From: Mycolicibacterium sp.
Lineage (GTDB): Bacteria; Actinomycetota; Actinomycetes; Mycobacteriales; Mycobacteriaceae
DNA: 64,000 bases
NCBI GenBank assembly: GCA_020637165.1
Contig: JACJWN010000009.1
Span: forward strand, 124,001-188,000
Direction: 5' to 3'
Within the stretch, counting starts at the first letter, position 1. Every line of letters begins with the position of its first letter. Below are positions 27,010 to 36,956 of the stretch, piece by piece. The position numbers and the translations under genes are program-made. The notes beneath the pieces were generated by a model. It was not told where the DNA came from. It saw only the letters and a list, made by a program, of their open reading frames with translations, and searched no databases.

Positions 27010-28662
27010 CCGCGCCCGCGGCCCGGGCGTCCGCTGTCGCGCCACGGCGAGCATGTCCTGCACCGAGGTGAACTTCACCCTGGGCCGGCCGGAGGCCGCC
27101 CCTCGCGCGATCTCCGCGGCGTCGATCGCCCGCCATCCCTCCCGGTCGACGACGTCGGGCTGGCGCGCTCGCACCAGCCGTCCCAGCGCCGCGGGTCGGT
27201 GCACCGGGTCATCGAGCAGTCCGGCGTTGAAGTCCTCGGCCAGCGCGGCAACGGTCTGCATGGCACAGGACTTGTTGGTGCCGATGAATCCGGTAGGTCC
27301 CCGCTTAATCCATCCCGCGACGTAGGCGCCGGCCACCGGGCGGCCGGTGACCAGGTCGAGGACCCGGCCCGCCTGGTTGGGGACCACCGATGCGGCGTGG
27401 TCGAAGGGCAGTCCGGCGATCGGCTCCCCGCGGTACCCGATGGAGCTGAGCACCAGACCGGACTCCAGCGTCACCGTCCCGGTGCCGTCGGTGCGGGTGA
27501 ACTCGACCGCGCGCACCCGGTCCGGACCGAGGACGCGGCGTGGGTTCAGCCGATAGGCCAGCCTGATGCGCGGACGCCGTGTTTCACCGGCCGCCTCGGA
27601 CAGCCCGGCGAGAACCTCCAGCTTGGCGCGGGTGACGGGATCACGCACGACGGCGAGGTCATCCAGGACCCGATCCCGATCCCCGGCATCGAGGACGACA
27701 TCGCAGTTCGCGGCAAGCCCGATCAACTCCGGCAGGGTGAAGGCGGAGTCGGCCGGGCCGCGGCGGGCCACCACTACGACTTCCCGCACCGATGAGGCAC
27801 GCAGGGTCCGCAGCGCGGCATCGGAGATATCGGTTCCGGCGAGGCAGTCCGGGTCGGCGGTCAGGATCCTGGCGAGGTCGAGCGCGACATTACCGTTGCC
27901 GATGACCACCACCCGCTCGTGCCCGAGATCGACCTTCTGGTCGGCGAAGCGGGGATGGCCGTTGATCCAGGCGACGGTCTCGGTGGCACTGGCGAGCCCG
28001 GGCCAACCGGCTCCCTGCACCTGGAGTCTGCGGTCACCGGATGCGCCGACCGCGTAGAGCACCGCGTGGTGGTGGGCTAGCAGTTCGGTATGCGAAAGGT
28101 GCTTTCCCACTTCGACATTGAGGAAATAGGAAAAACCGGGTGTAGCGCCGATCCGGTCGAACAACGCGGTGATGGCCCGGGTGTTCGGGTGATCCGGCGC
28201 CACCCCGGCCCGTGCCAGGCCGTACGGGGTGGGCAGCTTGTCGAAGACGTTGACCGTGACCCCGGTCTGGGTCAGCAACTCGTCGGCGGCGTACATGCCG
28301 GCCGGGCCCGAGCCGACCACCGCCACCCTCAGACCGGGCCGGTGAATTCGTGGTGCCGGGGCCACCGGGGCCAACCGGGTCGTCAGCGGCGGTTTCACCC
28401 CGGCCGGGCGGGGCGGGTAGTAGCCGGCGTTGACTTCGACGAACGGCAGTTGTTCGGGTGTCAGACGACTGTCGTGCCGAATCGCCCCCACCGGGCAGGC
28501 GGTCACACAGGCTCCGCAATCCACACAAGCACCAGGGTCGATGTGGAGCATTTCGGCGTCGCCGAATCCCGGCTCGTCGGGACTGGGGTGGATGCAGTTC
28601 ACCGGGCAGGAGTAGACGCAAGAACCGTCGCTGCAGCACGACTGCGTGATGACGTGGGGCAT
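26962..28662 (-). CDS. fprB: Ferredoxin-fused ferredoxin/NADP reductase FprB
   Basis: A 566-residue fusion. Residues 1-65 are a 7Fe/8Fe-type ferredoxin with C9/C10, C15, C19, C23 and C46-x2-C49-x2-C52-x3-C56-P. The rest is an adrenodoxin-reductase-like flavoprotein: FAD loop V-A-V-V-G-S-G-P-A-G-M-Y-A near 113, NADP loop V-V-V-I-G-N-G-N-V-A-L-D, and the G-W-I-K-R-G-P-T-G-F-I-G-T-N motif. M. tuberculosis FprB (Rv0886, 575 residues) passes electrons between NADPH and ferredoxins. It lies 18 bp downstream of the diiron oxygenase gene on the same strand, so it is a plausible electron source for that enzyme (inference). Its 3' end overlaps citA. Confidence 0.93.
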   Translation of the reverse strand: MPHVITQSCCSDGSCVYSCPVNCIHPSPDEPGFGDAEMLHIDPGACVDCGACVTACPVGAIRHDSRLTPEQLPFVEVNAGYYPPRPAGVKPPLTTRLAPVAPAPRIHRPGLRVAVVGSGPAGMYAADELLTQTGVTVNVFDKLPTPYGLARAGVAPDHPNTRAITALFDRIGATPGFSYFLNVEVGKHLSHTELLAHHHAVLYAVGASGDRRLQVQGAGWPGLASATETVAWINGHPRFADQKVDLGHERVVVIGNGNVALDLARILTADPDCLAGTDISDAALRTLRASSVREVVVVARRGPADSAFTLPELIGLAANCDVVLDAGDRDRVLDDLAVVRDPVTRAKLEVLAGLSEAAGETRRPRIRLAYRLNPRRVLGPDRVRAVEFTRTDGTGTVTLESGLVLSSIGYRGEPIAGLPFDHAASVVPNQAGRVLDLVTGRPVAGAYVAGWIKRGPTGFIGTNKSCAMQTVAALAEDFNAGLLDDPVHRPAALGRLVRARQPDVVDREGWRAIDAAEIARGAASGRPRVKFTSVQDMLAVARQRTPGPRARLRRVGDLVPARHRLR

Positions 28663-28680
28663 CGAGTCGGGGGATGTCGC

Positions 28681-29706
28681 TCAGGCTGCCGGAAGGACGT
28701 AGCGGCGCTGCGGTTCGCTGCGGTAGCGATTGGGCGGCCCCTCGATCTGGCAGATCCGCCAGACCACCTTCGCCAGCGGATTCATCAGGCCGGTGTCGTA
28801 ACACAGCGTTCGCACGTCACCGAACATGTCGCGCAGCATCTGCCGGGAATCCGGCGCCCGGAAGAACAGTTCTCTGCGAATCTCCCGGGGGATGCCGAAC
28901 TCGGAGAAGAAGCTGCGCGGCGGGACCAGGATCGCCTGGCACAGCACCCGCATGATGATCGGCACGTTCACCGACAGCAGGAGCCGTTGGCGACGGTTGA
29001 GCCGCGGAAGCCGCTTCCGCAGATACTCATGGGCAAACGAGATGTGGCGGGCCTCCTCGGCGACGTGGATGGCCATCACCTTCTCCATGATGGGGTGCAG
29101 CCGCCGCCCCTCGCCGCCCTCGCGCAACACCGCCTTCTGAGTGTGGTCGATGGGCTCCTCGCCGGCGATGACCCCGAAGAAGAACGGGATCGGCAGAGGG
29201 CCGGGCACCAGCGGGATCAGCGGGGACAGCCAGCGCAACAGCCGCGGCATTCCCGGCACGTCGGCACCGACGCGGTTGACCATCTCCTGGAACATCATGG
29301 TGTGGTTGCACTCTTCGACCGCTTCATGCATGCAATACCGGTACTCCGGGGAGCCGTTGGGCACCCAGAACGAGTAGTTCATCAGGCCGCGGACGAGGAT
29401 CGACTCGAACTGCAGGCCCACCTTGGTGACGTTGGCCTGCCGCCACTGACCGATCGCGATCTGCTTGTCCACCGGCTGCGCCCGGTACCAGGGATGCCGG
29501 CCGAGCGGATCGGACTCCGGCAGGATCCAGCGCTCGTCGCCGGGGGTGACGGCAAACTCCGGGTCGTCCCAGTCGATGTCGGTGTACGGGTTGAAGTTTC
29601 GCCGCACGGAGCCCTCGGACAGGGCCGCGAGCGTTTCCACGTACGCGGCGTCGTCGCGGACCTCCATGTTGCGCCGCCAGCGCCGGACCATTCGGGTTCT
29701 CGCCAT
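28681..29706 (-). CDS. AurF-like diiron oxygenase (Rv0885)
   Basis: A 341-residue protein matching the AurF/p-aminobenzoate N-oxygenase-like ferritin-fold family; Rv0885 is about 340 residues. Two E-E-x-x-H type metal sites are present, H-E-A-V-E-E-C-N-H around 126-134 and H-V-A-E-E-A-R-H around 224-231, which would bind a diiron centre. The substrate is unknown. The ATG is preceded by GGGAGG. fprB follows directly, suggesting a reductase-oxygenase operon. It is divergent from serC across 141 bp. Confidence 0.85.
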   Translation of the reverse strand: MARTRMVRRWRRNMEVRDDAAYVETLAALSEGSVRRNFNPYTDIDWDDPEFAVTPGDERWILPESDPLGRHPWYRAQPVDKQIAIGQWRQANVTKVGLQFESILVRGLMNYSFWVPNGSPEYRYCMHEAVEECNHTMMFQEMVNRVGADVPGMPRLLRWLSPLIPLVPGPLPIPFFFGVIAGEEPIDHTQKAVLREGGEGRRLHPIMEKVMAIHVAEEARHISFAHEYLRKRLPRLNRRQRLLLSVNVPIIMRVLCQAILVPPRSFFSEFGIPREIRRELFFRAPDSRQMLRDMFGDVRTLCYDTGLMNPLAKVVWRICQIEGPPNRYRSEPQRRYVLPAA

Positions 29707-29752
29707 GAACAGCCTCCCGCGGGATTTACATTGGGGTGCTCGATGTCCAAAC

Positions 29753-29775
29753 GGTACCGCAGGTACCGGGTACTG
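29753..29775. repeat. Three GGTAC-based short repeats in the serC/diiron oxygenase intergenic region
   Basis: GGTACCG occurs at 29753 and 29762, and GGTACTG at 29769, giving spacings of 9 and 7 bp. The first copy lies in the palindrome CGGTACCG. The cluster is midway between the two divergent starts and could be a regulator site. It could also be chance in GC-rich DNA. Confidence 0.3.
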
Positions 29776-29835
29776 TCCATACCCTTGAGCGGGTTTGCCG
29801 GGGCGGCCGATTTCTGCTCCCGGGGCCTCGGATCC

Positions 29836-30972
<1,137 letters not shown>

Positions 30973-31049
30973 TCGCCTCCGACGACTGGGCGTGTCCTCT
31001 TCGTTATCTTCGCCCGGGCTGGGTTAGAGTCCGATTAAAGGAGGTCGGC

Positions 31050-31835
31050 GTGCGGGAAATCACTTTGATCGGTCTCGATGTCGACGGCAAGCACATCATC
31101 TGCGAGGGCGGCCAACCGTCGGACAAGTTCCTCATCCGGCTCGATGACCGGTTGCGCGCGGCAGTGCGCGGCGATCGCGTCGGTCTGCTCCAGCAGAAGA
31201 GAGACAACGAGGTCAAAGGCGTGTTACGTCCCAAGGACATTCAGTCTCGTATCCGGGCAGGCGCATCCGTGGAGGAGGTCGCCGAGTCCTCCGGGATGGA
31301 AGTCTCGAAGGTCGAACGCTTCGCGCATCCGGTGCTGTTGGAGCGGCAGCGCGCCGCCGAGTTGGCCACCGCAGCTCATCCCGTGCTGGCCGACGGCCCG
31401 GCCGTCGAGACGCTGCTGGAGACCATCGCCTCGGCGTTGTCCGAGCGGGGCCTGAGCACCGAGGCCACCAGCTGGGACGCTTGGCGCACCGACGACGGCC
31501 GCTGGACCGTGCGGATGTCATGGACGGCGGGCCTCTCGGAAAATTTCGCGCATTTCCGGTTCACCCCGGGTGCGCACGGGGGGACCGTCACGGCGATCGA
31601 CGAAGCTGCCAGCGAACTGATCGACCCCGAGTTCGAGCGGCCACTGCGCCCAGTCGCCGCGGTAGCCCAGCTGGAGTTCGAGCAGCCAGAACCCACCCCC
31701 ACGCCCGCTCCGGCGCCGGCCGCGTCCGAGACACCGCGCCAGCAGCCTGCCGCACCCAAGCGCGGAAAGCGCAAGCCGGAGGTGCCCGCCTGGGAAGACG
31801 TGCTGCTCGGCGTGCGCACCAGCGGCGACCGCTAG
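31050..31835 (+). CDS. sepH: Cell-division regulator SepH (DUF3071)
   Basis: A 261-residue SepH protein. Residues 1-90 form the conserved DUF3071 domain opening M-R-E-I-T-L-I-G-L-D. It contains a helix-turn-helix-like segment (P-K-D-I-Q-S-R-I-R-A-G-A-S-V-E-E-V-A, 61-78). A middle domain (about 100-190) follows, then a P/A-rich linker (212-238) and the conserved C-terminal tip P-E-V-P-A-W-E-D-V-L-L-G-V-R. SepH is known in Streptomyces and mycobacteria to bind FtsZ and promote filament assembly. The GTG has a perfect AAAGGAGG ahead, and TAGAGT (31025-31030) is a plausible -10. Its stop codon shares a CTAG with the convergent small membrane gene. Confidence 0.93.
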   Translation: MREITLIGLDVDGKHIICEGGQPSDKFLIRLDDRLRAAVRGDRVGLLQQKRDNEVKGVLRPKDIQSRIRAGASVEEVAESSGMEVSKVERFAHPVLLERQRAAELATAAHPVLADGPAVETLLETIASALSERGLSTEATSWDAWRTDDGRWTVRMSWTAGLSENFAHFRFTPGAHGGTVTAIDEAASELIDPEFERPLRPVAAVAQLEFEQPEPTPTPAPAPAASETPRQQPAAPKRGKRKPEVPAWEDVLLGVRTSGDR

Positions 31836-32101
31836 CTCAGCATCAGCGCCAGCATCGCCGTCCAGCCAACGGCCACACCCGCCGCGGCGCCCAGGACGAA
31901 CCAGCGCCGCACCGGCCGCTTGCGCCAGTCCCACAACGTGGGTGCCAGACCGCCGACTGCCACCAGGTTCAGTCCGATGGACACCACCGGATTCACCCGG
32001 CTCATCCCCAGACTGAGGACGACGATCGCGGTCGCGATGACGGCGGCGACGAAGGCCGCGACCGTCAGACCGGTTCCCCACGGCGTCGAGTCGTCAGCCA
32101 C
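31832..32101 (-). CDS. Small two- or three-helix membrane protein (Rv0882-like)
   Basis: An 89-residue membrane protein. Hydrophobic segments lie at about 12-32, 37-52 and 66-88, separated by a short basic loop (D-W-R-K-R-P-V-R-R-W). Position and size correspond to M. tuberculosis Rv0882 (94 residues), between the RNA methyltransferase and sepH. No enzymatic motif is visible. It begins nine bases after the methyltransferase stop on the same strand, so the two are co-transcribed. Confidence 0.75.
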   Translation of the reverse strand: MADDSTPWGTGLTVAAFVAAVIATAIVVLSLGMSRVNPVVSIGLNLVAVGGLAPTLWDWRKRPVRRWFVLGAAAGVAVGWTAMLALMLS

Positions 32102-32110
32102 CGGGTCAGG

Positions 32111-32941
32111 TTATCGGTCGGCGGAGCGGACCCGCTCGTAGAAGGCCAGGGCGGCGGCGGTGGCGACGTTGAGCGAATCGGTCCCGCGTGACATCGGAAC
32201 CCGGACCCGAGCATCGCTGGCCCGCATCACGGTCTCGGTCAGACCCGGCCCCTCCGCGCCGACGAGCACCGCGACCTTGTCCCCGGCCAGCCTCGTCATC
32301 GCTTCGGCGAGGGACACCGCTCGCGGGCTCGGGGTCATCGCCAGCAGCCGGAAATCGTCGTCGCGCAGTAACTCCAGGTCCGCCGGCCAGCGCGCCGCAC
32401 GGGCGAACGGGACCAGCAGAGCATGGCCCATGGACACCCGAACGGATCGCCGGTAAAGCGGATCGGCGCAGCCGGCGCCGAAAATCACCCCGTCGACGCC
32501 GAGCCCGGCGGCATTGCGGAAGATCGAGCCGAGATTTTCGTGGTCGTTGACCCCTTCGAGCACAGCGATCGTGCGGGCGCACTCCAGCACCTCCGAAACA
32601 GACAGTTCCACCGGACGGCGGGCGGCGGCAAGCACGCCCCGGTTGAGGTGAAAGCCCACCACGTCGGCCATCACCTCCGCTGTCGCCCGGTAGCAGGTCA
32701 TATCGAGACATGGGGAGGCCACGGAAAGGTCGTCGGCGAGTTCCGCCAGCCGGCGGTCGGTGCCCAGCATCGCGTGCGGGGCGAACCGGGAGGCGAGCAT
32801 GCGCCGGACCACCAGAACCCCTTCAGCGATCACCAGCCCCTTACCGGTGGGAAGGTCGGGCCGACGGTCGACACTGTTGAGGTCGCGAAAGTCGTCGACC
32901 CGCGGGTCATCCGCGTCGGTGATGTCGATGACCGCCTGCAC
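32111..32941 (-). CDS. SpoU/TrmH-family RNA 2'-O-methyltransferase (Rv0881)
   Basis: A 276-residue SPOUT methyltransferase. An N-terminal substrate-recognition domain (about 1-100) precedes the knotted catalytic domain with its three motifs: motif 1 N-D-H-E-N-L-G-S-I-F-R-N-A-A, motif 2 A-V-L-V-G-A-E-G-P-G-L, and motif 3 P-M-S-R-G-T-D-S-L-N-V-A-T-A-A-A. It methylates a ribose in rRNA or tRNA using AdoMet; the exact nucleotide is not evident. The orthologue position is Rv0881. The GTG start gives a length a little below the 288 residues remembered for Rv0881. Confidence 0.9.
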   Translation of the reverse strand: MQAVIDITDADDPRVDDFRDLNSVDRRPDLPTGKGLVIAEGVLVVRRMLASRFAPHAMLGTDRRLAELADDLSVASPCLDMTCYRATAEVMADVVGFHLNRGVLAAARRPVELSVSEVLECARTIAVLEGVNDHENLGSIFRNAAGLGVDGVIFGAGCADPLYRRSVRVSMGHALLVPFARAARWPADLELLRDDDFRLLAMTPSPRAVSLAEAMTRLAGDKVAVLVGAEGPGLTETVMRASDARVRVPMSRGTDSLNVATAAALAFYERVRSADR

Positions 32942-32984
32942 GTCGACAACCTACGCCCACCGTCGGTCGGCTACGGTGATCGCA

Positions 32985-33272
32985 ATGCCAGACCACCAGC
33001 CCGACTGCCAGTCCGGAACGCTCCCCCCGGCGTTGCCGGCCGCACTGTTGGACCCGCGACCGGTGATCCTCGCCGGGGCGGTGCTGTGGTTGCTGGCCGC
33101 CTTGGCTTCTTTCACCATTCCTGCACTGCAGAGTTGGCGCCCGGTGACGATGGCCGGTCTGGCGGTGGGCGTGGTTGGGGTTTCCATCTTCATCTGGCAG
33201 CGCTCGGCGGCCCGACGGGGCGCCAAGGGCGCACAAACCGGACTAGAACCGACGAAGCACCGAGAGAAATAG
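32985..33272 (+). CDS. Two-helix membrane protein, DUF2530 (Rv0879c-like)
   Basis: A 95-residue protein with two membrane helices (about 25-45 and 53-72) joined by a short loop Q-S-W-R-P. A hydrophilic N-terminus and a basic tail (R-S-A-A-R-R-G-A-K) follow the positive-inside rule for a cytoplasmic C-terminus. It fits the DUF2530 family, represented by M. tuberculosis Rv0879c (91 residues). The ATG is 43 bp from the divergent methyltransferase start. An SRPBCC gene follows nine bases later and is probably in the same transcript. Function unknown. Confidence 0.75.
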   Translation: MPDHQPDCQSGTLPPALPAALLDPRPVILAGAVLWLLAALASFTIPALQSWRPVTMAGLAVGVVGVSIFIWQRSAARRGAKGAQTGLEPTKHREK

Positions 33273-33281
33273 GGGAACACG

Positions 33282-33737
33282 ATGGCAGCGCCACTCCTGA
33301 CAGCCCAGATCGACATCGACGCACCGGTCAGCAAGGTCTGGGGCCTGATCTCAGATCTGAACCGGATGCCGCAGTGGAGCCCGCAGTGCCGAAAGATGAA
33401 GTTGCTCGGCCCGCTGCGACCCGGTGCCCGCACGCTCAACCTCAACCGGCGCGGACTGCTGTTCTGGCCGACGACGTCGACCATCACCGAGGTTATCCCG
33501 GAGCGCAAACTGGCCTTCCGGGTCGATATCAACCACTCGATCTGGGTCTACGAGTTGGAGCCCACCGACACGGGCACACGGGTCACGGAGTCGCGACACG
33601 CGGAGGGCGGGGTAACGGCCGTCTCGACCGCGGTGACGAAGGCCGCGCTCGGCGGCGTGGACACCTTCGAGAAGGAACTTGTCGAGGGCATGAACCTGTC
33701 CCTGGCGCGGATCAAGGCTGCCGCCGAAAGCGGCTAG
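33282..33737 (+). CDS. SRPBCC-family protein (polyketide cyclase/dehydrase-like)
   Basis: A 151-residue SRPBCC-fold protein. It has the opening strand A-Q-I-D-I-D-A-P-V-S-K-V-W, the typical D-L-N-R-M-P-Q-W-S-P helix-loop, the paired strands with V-Y-E-L-E-P-T-D-T-G-T-R-V-T-E-S, and a long C-terminal helix. The fold makes a hydrophobic pocket for lipids or aromatic molecules; the ligand is unknown. The stop codon overlaps that of the convergent DUF3027 gene in a shared CTAG. Confidence 0.8.
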   Translation: MAAPLLTAQIDIDAPVSKVWGLISDLNRMPQWSPQCRKMKLLGPLRPGARTLNLNRRGLLFWPTTSTITEVIPERKLAFRVDINHSIWVYELEPTDTGTRVTESRHAEGGVTAVSTAVTKAALGGVDTFEKELVEGMNLSLARIKAAAESG

Positions 33738-34678
33738 CCTTCGGCTGTCGGTTCGGCCCCCGCCGATTCAGACTCCATCGCTTCAGGCGCCATCGCTTCA
33801 GGCTCCGCCGGCTCGGCCCGCGCCGACTCGGCCCCTGCTGATTCGGGAGCCGCAGGCTCGGCCCCCGCCGACTCGGGTGCCGCGGGCTCCGGCTCGGGTG
33901 CCTCCACGACCTCAAGCACCCCGTCGTCGAAGGGGTCATAGGCCGGCGACCCGGACCCGTGTGGGGCGGGTGTGTCCGAATGAGCCCCGCAGCCGTAGAA
34001 GAAGTCAACGACTTCACCGTCGGCGGACAGTTCGTTACAGCACACCCCGAAACGTCCCCCAAGCGCCCCGGACAGCGGAACCATGAATCCGCAGTCCCGA
34101 CAGACCCGCTTGGTGGCCCGGGCCATCGCCGCGGTTGGCCCGTGGTCGCCGTCGTGCCAGCGCTGGGCGGCCGTGTCGCGGCCGAAGGCACTGAGCACCC
34201 GGCGGCGGCCGAAACCGAGTTCGACGGCTGTGTCGTCGATCAAGGGGTCGCCGGTCGCGACAAACCCGCGAACCAATCGCGGATCGTCCGGTAGCGGGGC
34301 GAGGAGATCTCCCGGGCCCAGATCGCCGGGCCTGACCCGCTGTTCCCAGGGCACCCACGGCGGGGCCAGCAGCGCCGTGGGACCAGGCACGAGCACCACC
34401 TCGCTGATCGTGGCATGCGTGGCGCCCGGACAGGCGGCCACCACCACCGCCCACTGCCAACCCTGGTAGCCGGGCATCACGGCAAGAAACCGGTGGGTGG
34501 CTGCGGCCTCGTCCTGGAAGGTCACGCCCAGATATGCCCCGACCGTCTCGCCGCTGAACTCGACGATCGCCCGGCGGGCCTGCTCCACCGCGCCGCCGAG
34601 AACGACGGCGACAGCGTCCGAGGGCTCACCCGGCGCGGCCGGGGGCGCGGATTCGTAGGTTCCGATCGAGGAGTCCAT
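33734..34678 (-). CDS. DUF3027 protein with acidic/alanine-rich tail (Rv0877-like)
   Basis: A 314-residue cytosolic protein of the DUF3027 family (Rv0877, about 262 residues). It has a conserved core with P-W-V-P-W-E-Q-R-V-R-P-G-D-L-G-P-G-D near residue 108, a D-D-T-A-V-E-L-G-F-G-R-x-R-V-L-S motif, and a zinc-ribbon-like cluster C-R-D-C-G-F plus C-C-N and G-C-G-A-H-S further on. The last 55 residues are a low-complexity Pro/Ala/Glu tail with repeats of P-A-A-P-E-S-A-G-A-E, which accounts for the extra length. An ATG 27 codons upstream also exists. Function unknown. Confidence 0.75.
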   Translation of the reverse strand: MDSSIGTYESAPPAAPGEPSDAVAVVLGGAVEQARRAIVEFSGETVGAYLGVTFQDEAAATHRFLAVMPGYQGWQWAVVVAACPGATHATISEVVLVPGPTALLAPPWVPWEQRVRPGDLGPGDLLAPLPDDPRLVRGFVATGDPLIDDTAVELGFGRRRVLSAFGRDTAAQRWHDGDHGPTAAMARATKRVCRDCGFMVPLSGALGGRFGVCCNELSADGEVVDFFYGCGAHSDTPAPHGSGSPAYDPFDDGVLEVVEAPEPEPAAPESAGAEPAAPESAGAESARAEPAEPEAMAPEAMESESAGAEPTAEG

Positions 34679-34767
34679 CACCGACAATCTTGCCTCACCG
34701 CGCCGGAGAGCAGCCACACCGGTCGGCTGCGGCCTACGGGGCGCCGACATGAGGGACAATCGAGGTC

Positions 34768-36447
34768 GTGTCTGGCAACTGGCGTGTCTCCCCGGGCGCC
34801 GGTTCGCCCCCGGGTCCGCGTCGCGCCCATCCCGGCATGGCGAACTACCCGAGCGAGGAGTCCACTCATCGTCGCGACGCCGCGCGCGAACGCGGCGACC
34901 AGTCCGGCAGCGGCAACCAATACCTGCCGCCGCTGGATTCCGAGCGCCGAAGCTTCTTCACCGAACCCGAAATGGACTCCGACCCCGGTACCGAACGACA
35001 CCGCGCCGAACAACCCGGCGCCGAACGCCCGGGTGTCACGCGGGCGGCGGCCGAAATGGGCTCGCGGATGTATTCGATGGTGCACCGGGCCGCCACCGCC
35101 GACGGCGCCGACAAGTCTGGCCTCACCGCCCTGACATGGCCGACGGTGGCCAACTTCGCGGTCGACTCCGCGATGGCGGTGGCCCTGGCCAACACCCTGT
35201 TCTTCGCCGCGGCCACCGGGGAGAGCAAGGGCAAGGTGGCGTTGTACCTGCTGATCACCATCGCCCCCTTCGCGGTGATCGCACCGCTGATTGGCCCTGC
35301 CCTCGACCGGGTGCAGCACGGCCGTCGCGCCGCCCTGTCGATGTCGTTTCTGCTGCGCACCGGGCTGGCGGTGTTGCTGATCATGAACTACGACGGCGCG
35401 ACCGGGAGTTACCCGTCGTGGGTGCTCTACCCCTGCGCTCTGGGGATGATGGTGTTGTCCAAGTCGTTCTCGGTGCTCCGCAGTGCGGTGACGCCACGAG
35501 TGATGCCACCGACCATCGACCTAGTGCGAGTCAACTCGCGATTGACCATGTTCGGCCTGATCGGCGGGACGATGGTGGGCGGGGGTATCGCCGCCACGGT
35601 CGAGTACGTCTTCTCACGGTTGTTCGCCCTGCCCGGCGCCTTGTTCGTCGTGGTGTTCGTGACGTTGGCCGGCGCCTCGCTGACGATGCGGATCCCACGG
35701 TGGGTCGAAGTCACCGAGGGCGAGGTTCCGGCCACCCTGACCTACCACGGCCGCGGCGGGCAGTGGGATTGGCTCGACGAGGAACCCACCACCGCCATCA
35801 CCACCGGCCCGCAGCGACAACCGTTGGGCCGCAATACCATCACCGCGCTGTGGGGCAACTGCACCATCAAGGCGATGGTGGGCTTCCTGTTCCTCTATCC
35901 GGCGTTCGTCGCCAAGTCCCATGACGCCAGCGGCTGGGTGCAATTGGGCATCCTCGGCATGATCGGAGTGGCCGCCGGCCTCGGGAACTTCGCGGGTAAC
36001 TTCACCGCCGCACGGCTGCAGTTGGGCCGGCCCGCGGTGCTGGTGGTCCGGGCGACCATCGCGGTCTGCGTGATGGCGCTGGCAGCCGCGGTGACGGGCA
36101 GCCTGATCGTCGCGGCGGTGGCGACCTTCGTCACTTCCGGAGCCAGCGCGATCGCCAAGGCTTCGCTGGACGCCTCGCTGCAGGACGACCTTCCCGAGGA
36201 GTCGCGAGCGTCGGCGTTCGGCCGGTCGGAGTCGGTGCTGCAGCTGGCCTGGGTGCTGGGCGGGGCTCTGGGTGTGCTGGTCTACACCGAGCTGTGGGTG
36301 GGTTTCACCGCGGTCACCGCGATGCTCATCCCGGGCTTGGCGCAAACGGTGGTGAGCTACCGCGGGGCCTCGCTGATCCCCGGCTTCGGCGGCAACCGGC
36401 CGGTGCTGGCCGAACCGGAAGGCGTATCGGAGGTGTCGCGCCGGTGA
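34768..36447 (+). CDS. MFS-type integral membrane protein (Rv0876c-like)
   Basis: A 559-residue protein: about 105 hydrophilic N-terminal residues rich in charged and proline residues, then 10-12 membrane helices interrupted by a cytoplasmic loop (about 315-355) containing G-Q-W-D-W-L-D-E-E. Rv0876c (548 residues) is the equivalent. The helices resemble the MFS fold, but the classic motif A is weak (P-A-L-D-R-V-Q-H-G-R-R-A-A). The substrate is unknown. The GTG start lies 89 bp from the divergent DUF3027 start. The DUF2771 gene begins within its stop codon (GTGA), so the two are translationally coupled. Confidence 0.8.
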   Translation: MSGNWRVSPGAGSPPGPRRAHPGMANYPSEESTHRRDAARERGDQSGSGNQYLPPLDSERRSFFTEPEMDSDPGTERHRAEQPGAERPGVTRAAAEMGSRMYSMVHRAATADGADKSGLTALTWPTVANFAVDSAMAVALANTLFFAAATGESKGKVALYLLITIAPFAVIAPLIGPALDRVQHGRRAALSMSFLLRTGLAVLLIMNYDGATGSYPSWVLYPCALGMMVLSKSFSVLRSAVTPRVMPPTIDLVRVNSRLTMFGLIGGTMVGGGIAATVEYVFSRLFALPGALFVVVFVTLAGASLTMRIPRWVEVTEGEVPATLTYHGRGGQWDWLDEEPTTAITTGPQRQPLGRNTITALWGNCTIKAMVGFLFLYPAFVAKSHDASGWVQLGILGMIGVAAGLGNFAGNFTAARLQLGRPAVLVVRATIAVCVMALAAAVTGSLIVAAVATFVTSGASAIAKASLDASLQDDLPEESRASAFGRSESVLQLAWVLGGALGVLVYTELWVGFTAVTAMLIPGLAQTVVSYRGASLIPGFGGNRPVLAEPEGVSEVSRR

Positions 36448-36938
36448 AGCGTCACGTCACCTGGATTCTCACCGCACTGGTGGTGCTGGCCGCCGCCGGT
36501 GCCGGTGTCGGCGCCTGGCGGCTGGCCCGCAGCCCCGGCGGACACGCGCTTCCCCAGATCACGGCCTACTCCCAGGGCACCACCGTCCGGGTGGGTCCTT
36601 ACCTGTACTGCAACGTCATCGATCTCAACGACTGCGAACAAGACGGTGCGCAAGGGGAGCTGTCGGTCAGCGAGCACTATCCGGTGCAGCTATCGGTCCC
36701 GCCGGAGATAGCCCGCACGCCCTGGCGGCTGCTGAAGGTCTACGCCGACGAGCGCGACACCACCACCACCTCATACCGTCCCGGCACCCGGCTGGCGGTG
36801 ACGGTGCCCACCCTCGACCCGCACCGCGGCCGGGTGGTCGGTTTGGTGGTGCAGCTACTCACCCTGGTCCAGGACCAGAACGGCGAGTTGCGCGACCTTC
36901 CGCACGCGGAGTGGTCGCTGCGCCTGATCTGGAACTGA
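36444..36938 (+). CDS. Exported or membrane-anchored DUF2771 protein (Rv0875c-like)
   Basis: A 164-residue protein with a basic start (M-K-R-H) and a hydrophobic segment at about 7-26. That segment is either an uncleaved signal anchor or a signal peptide; no lipobox is present. The rest is a compact, probably beta-rich domain with two cysteines in Y-C-N-V-I-D-L-N-D-C that could form a disulfide. It matches Rv0875c (162 residues) in position and length. It may work with the MFS protein to which it is coupled; no biochemical role is known to me. Confidence 0.75.
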   Translation: MKRHVTWILTALVVLAAAGAGVGAWRLARSPGGHALPQITAYSQGTTVRVGPYLYCNVIDLNDCEQDGAQGELSVSEHYPVQLSVPPEIARTPWRLLKVYADERDTTTTSYRPGTRLAVTVPTLDPHRGRVVGLVVQLLTLVQDQNGELRDLPHAEWSLRLIWN

Positions 36939-36956
36939 GGCCCCCGGCCTACCGGC

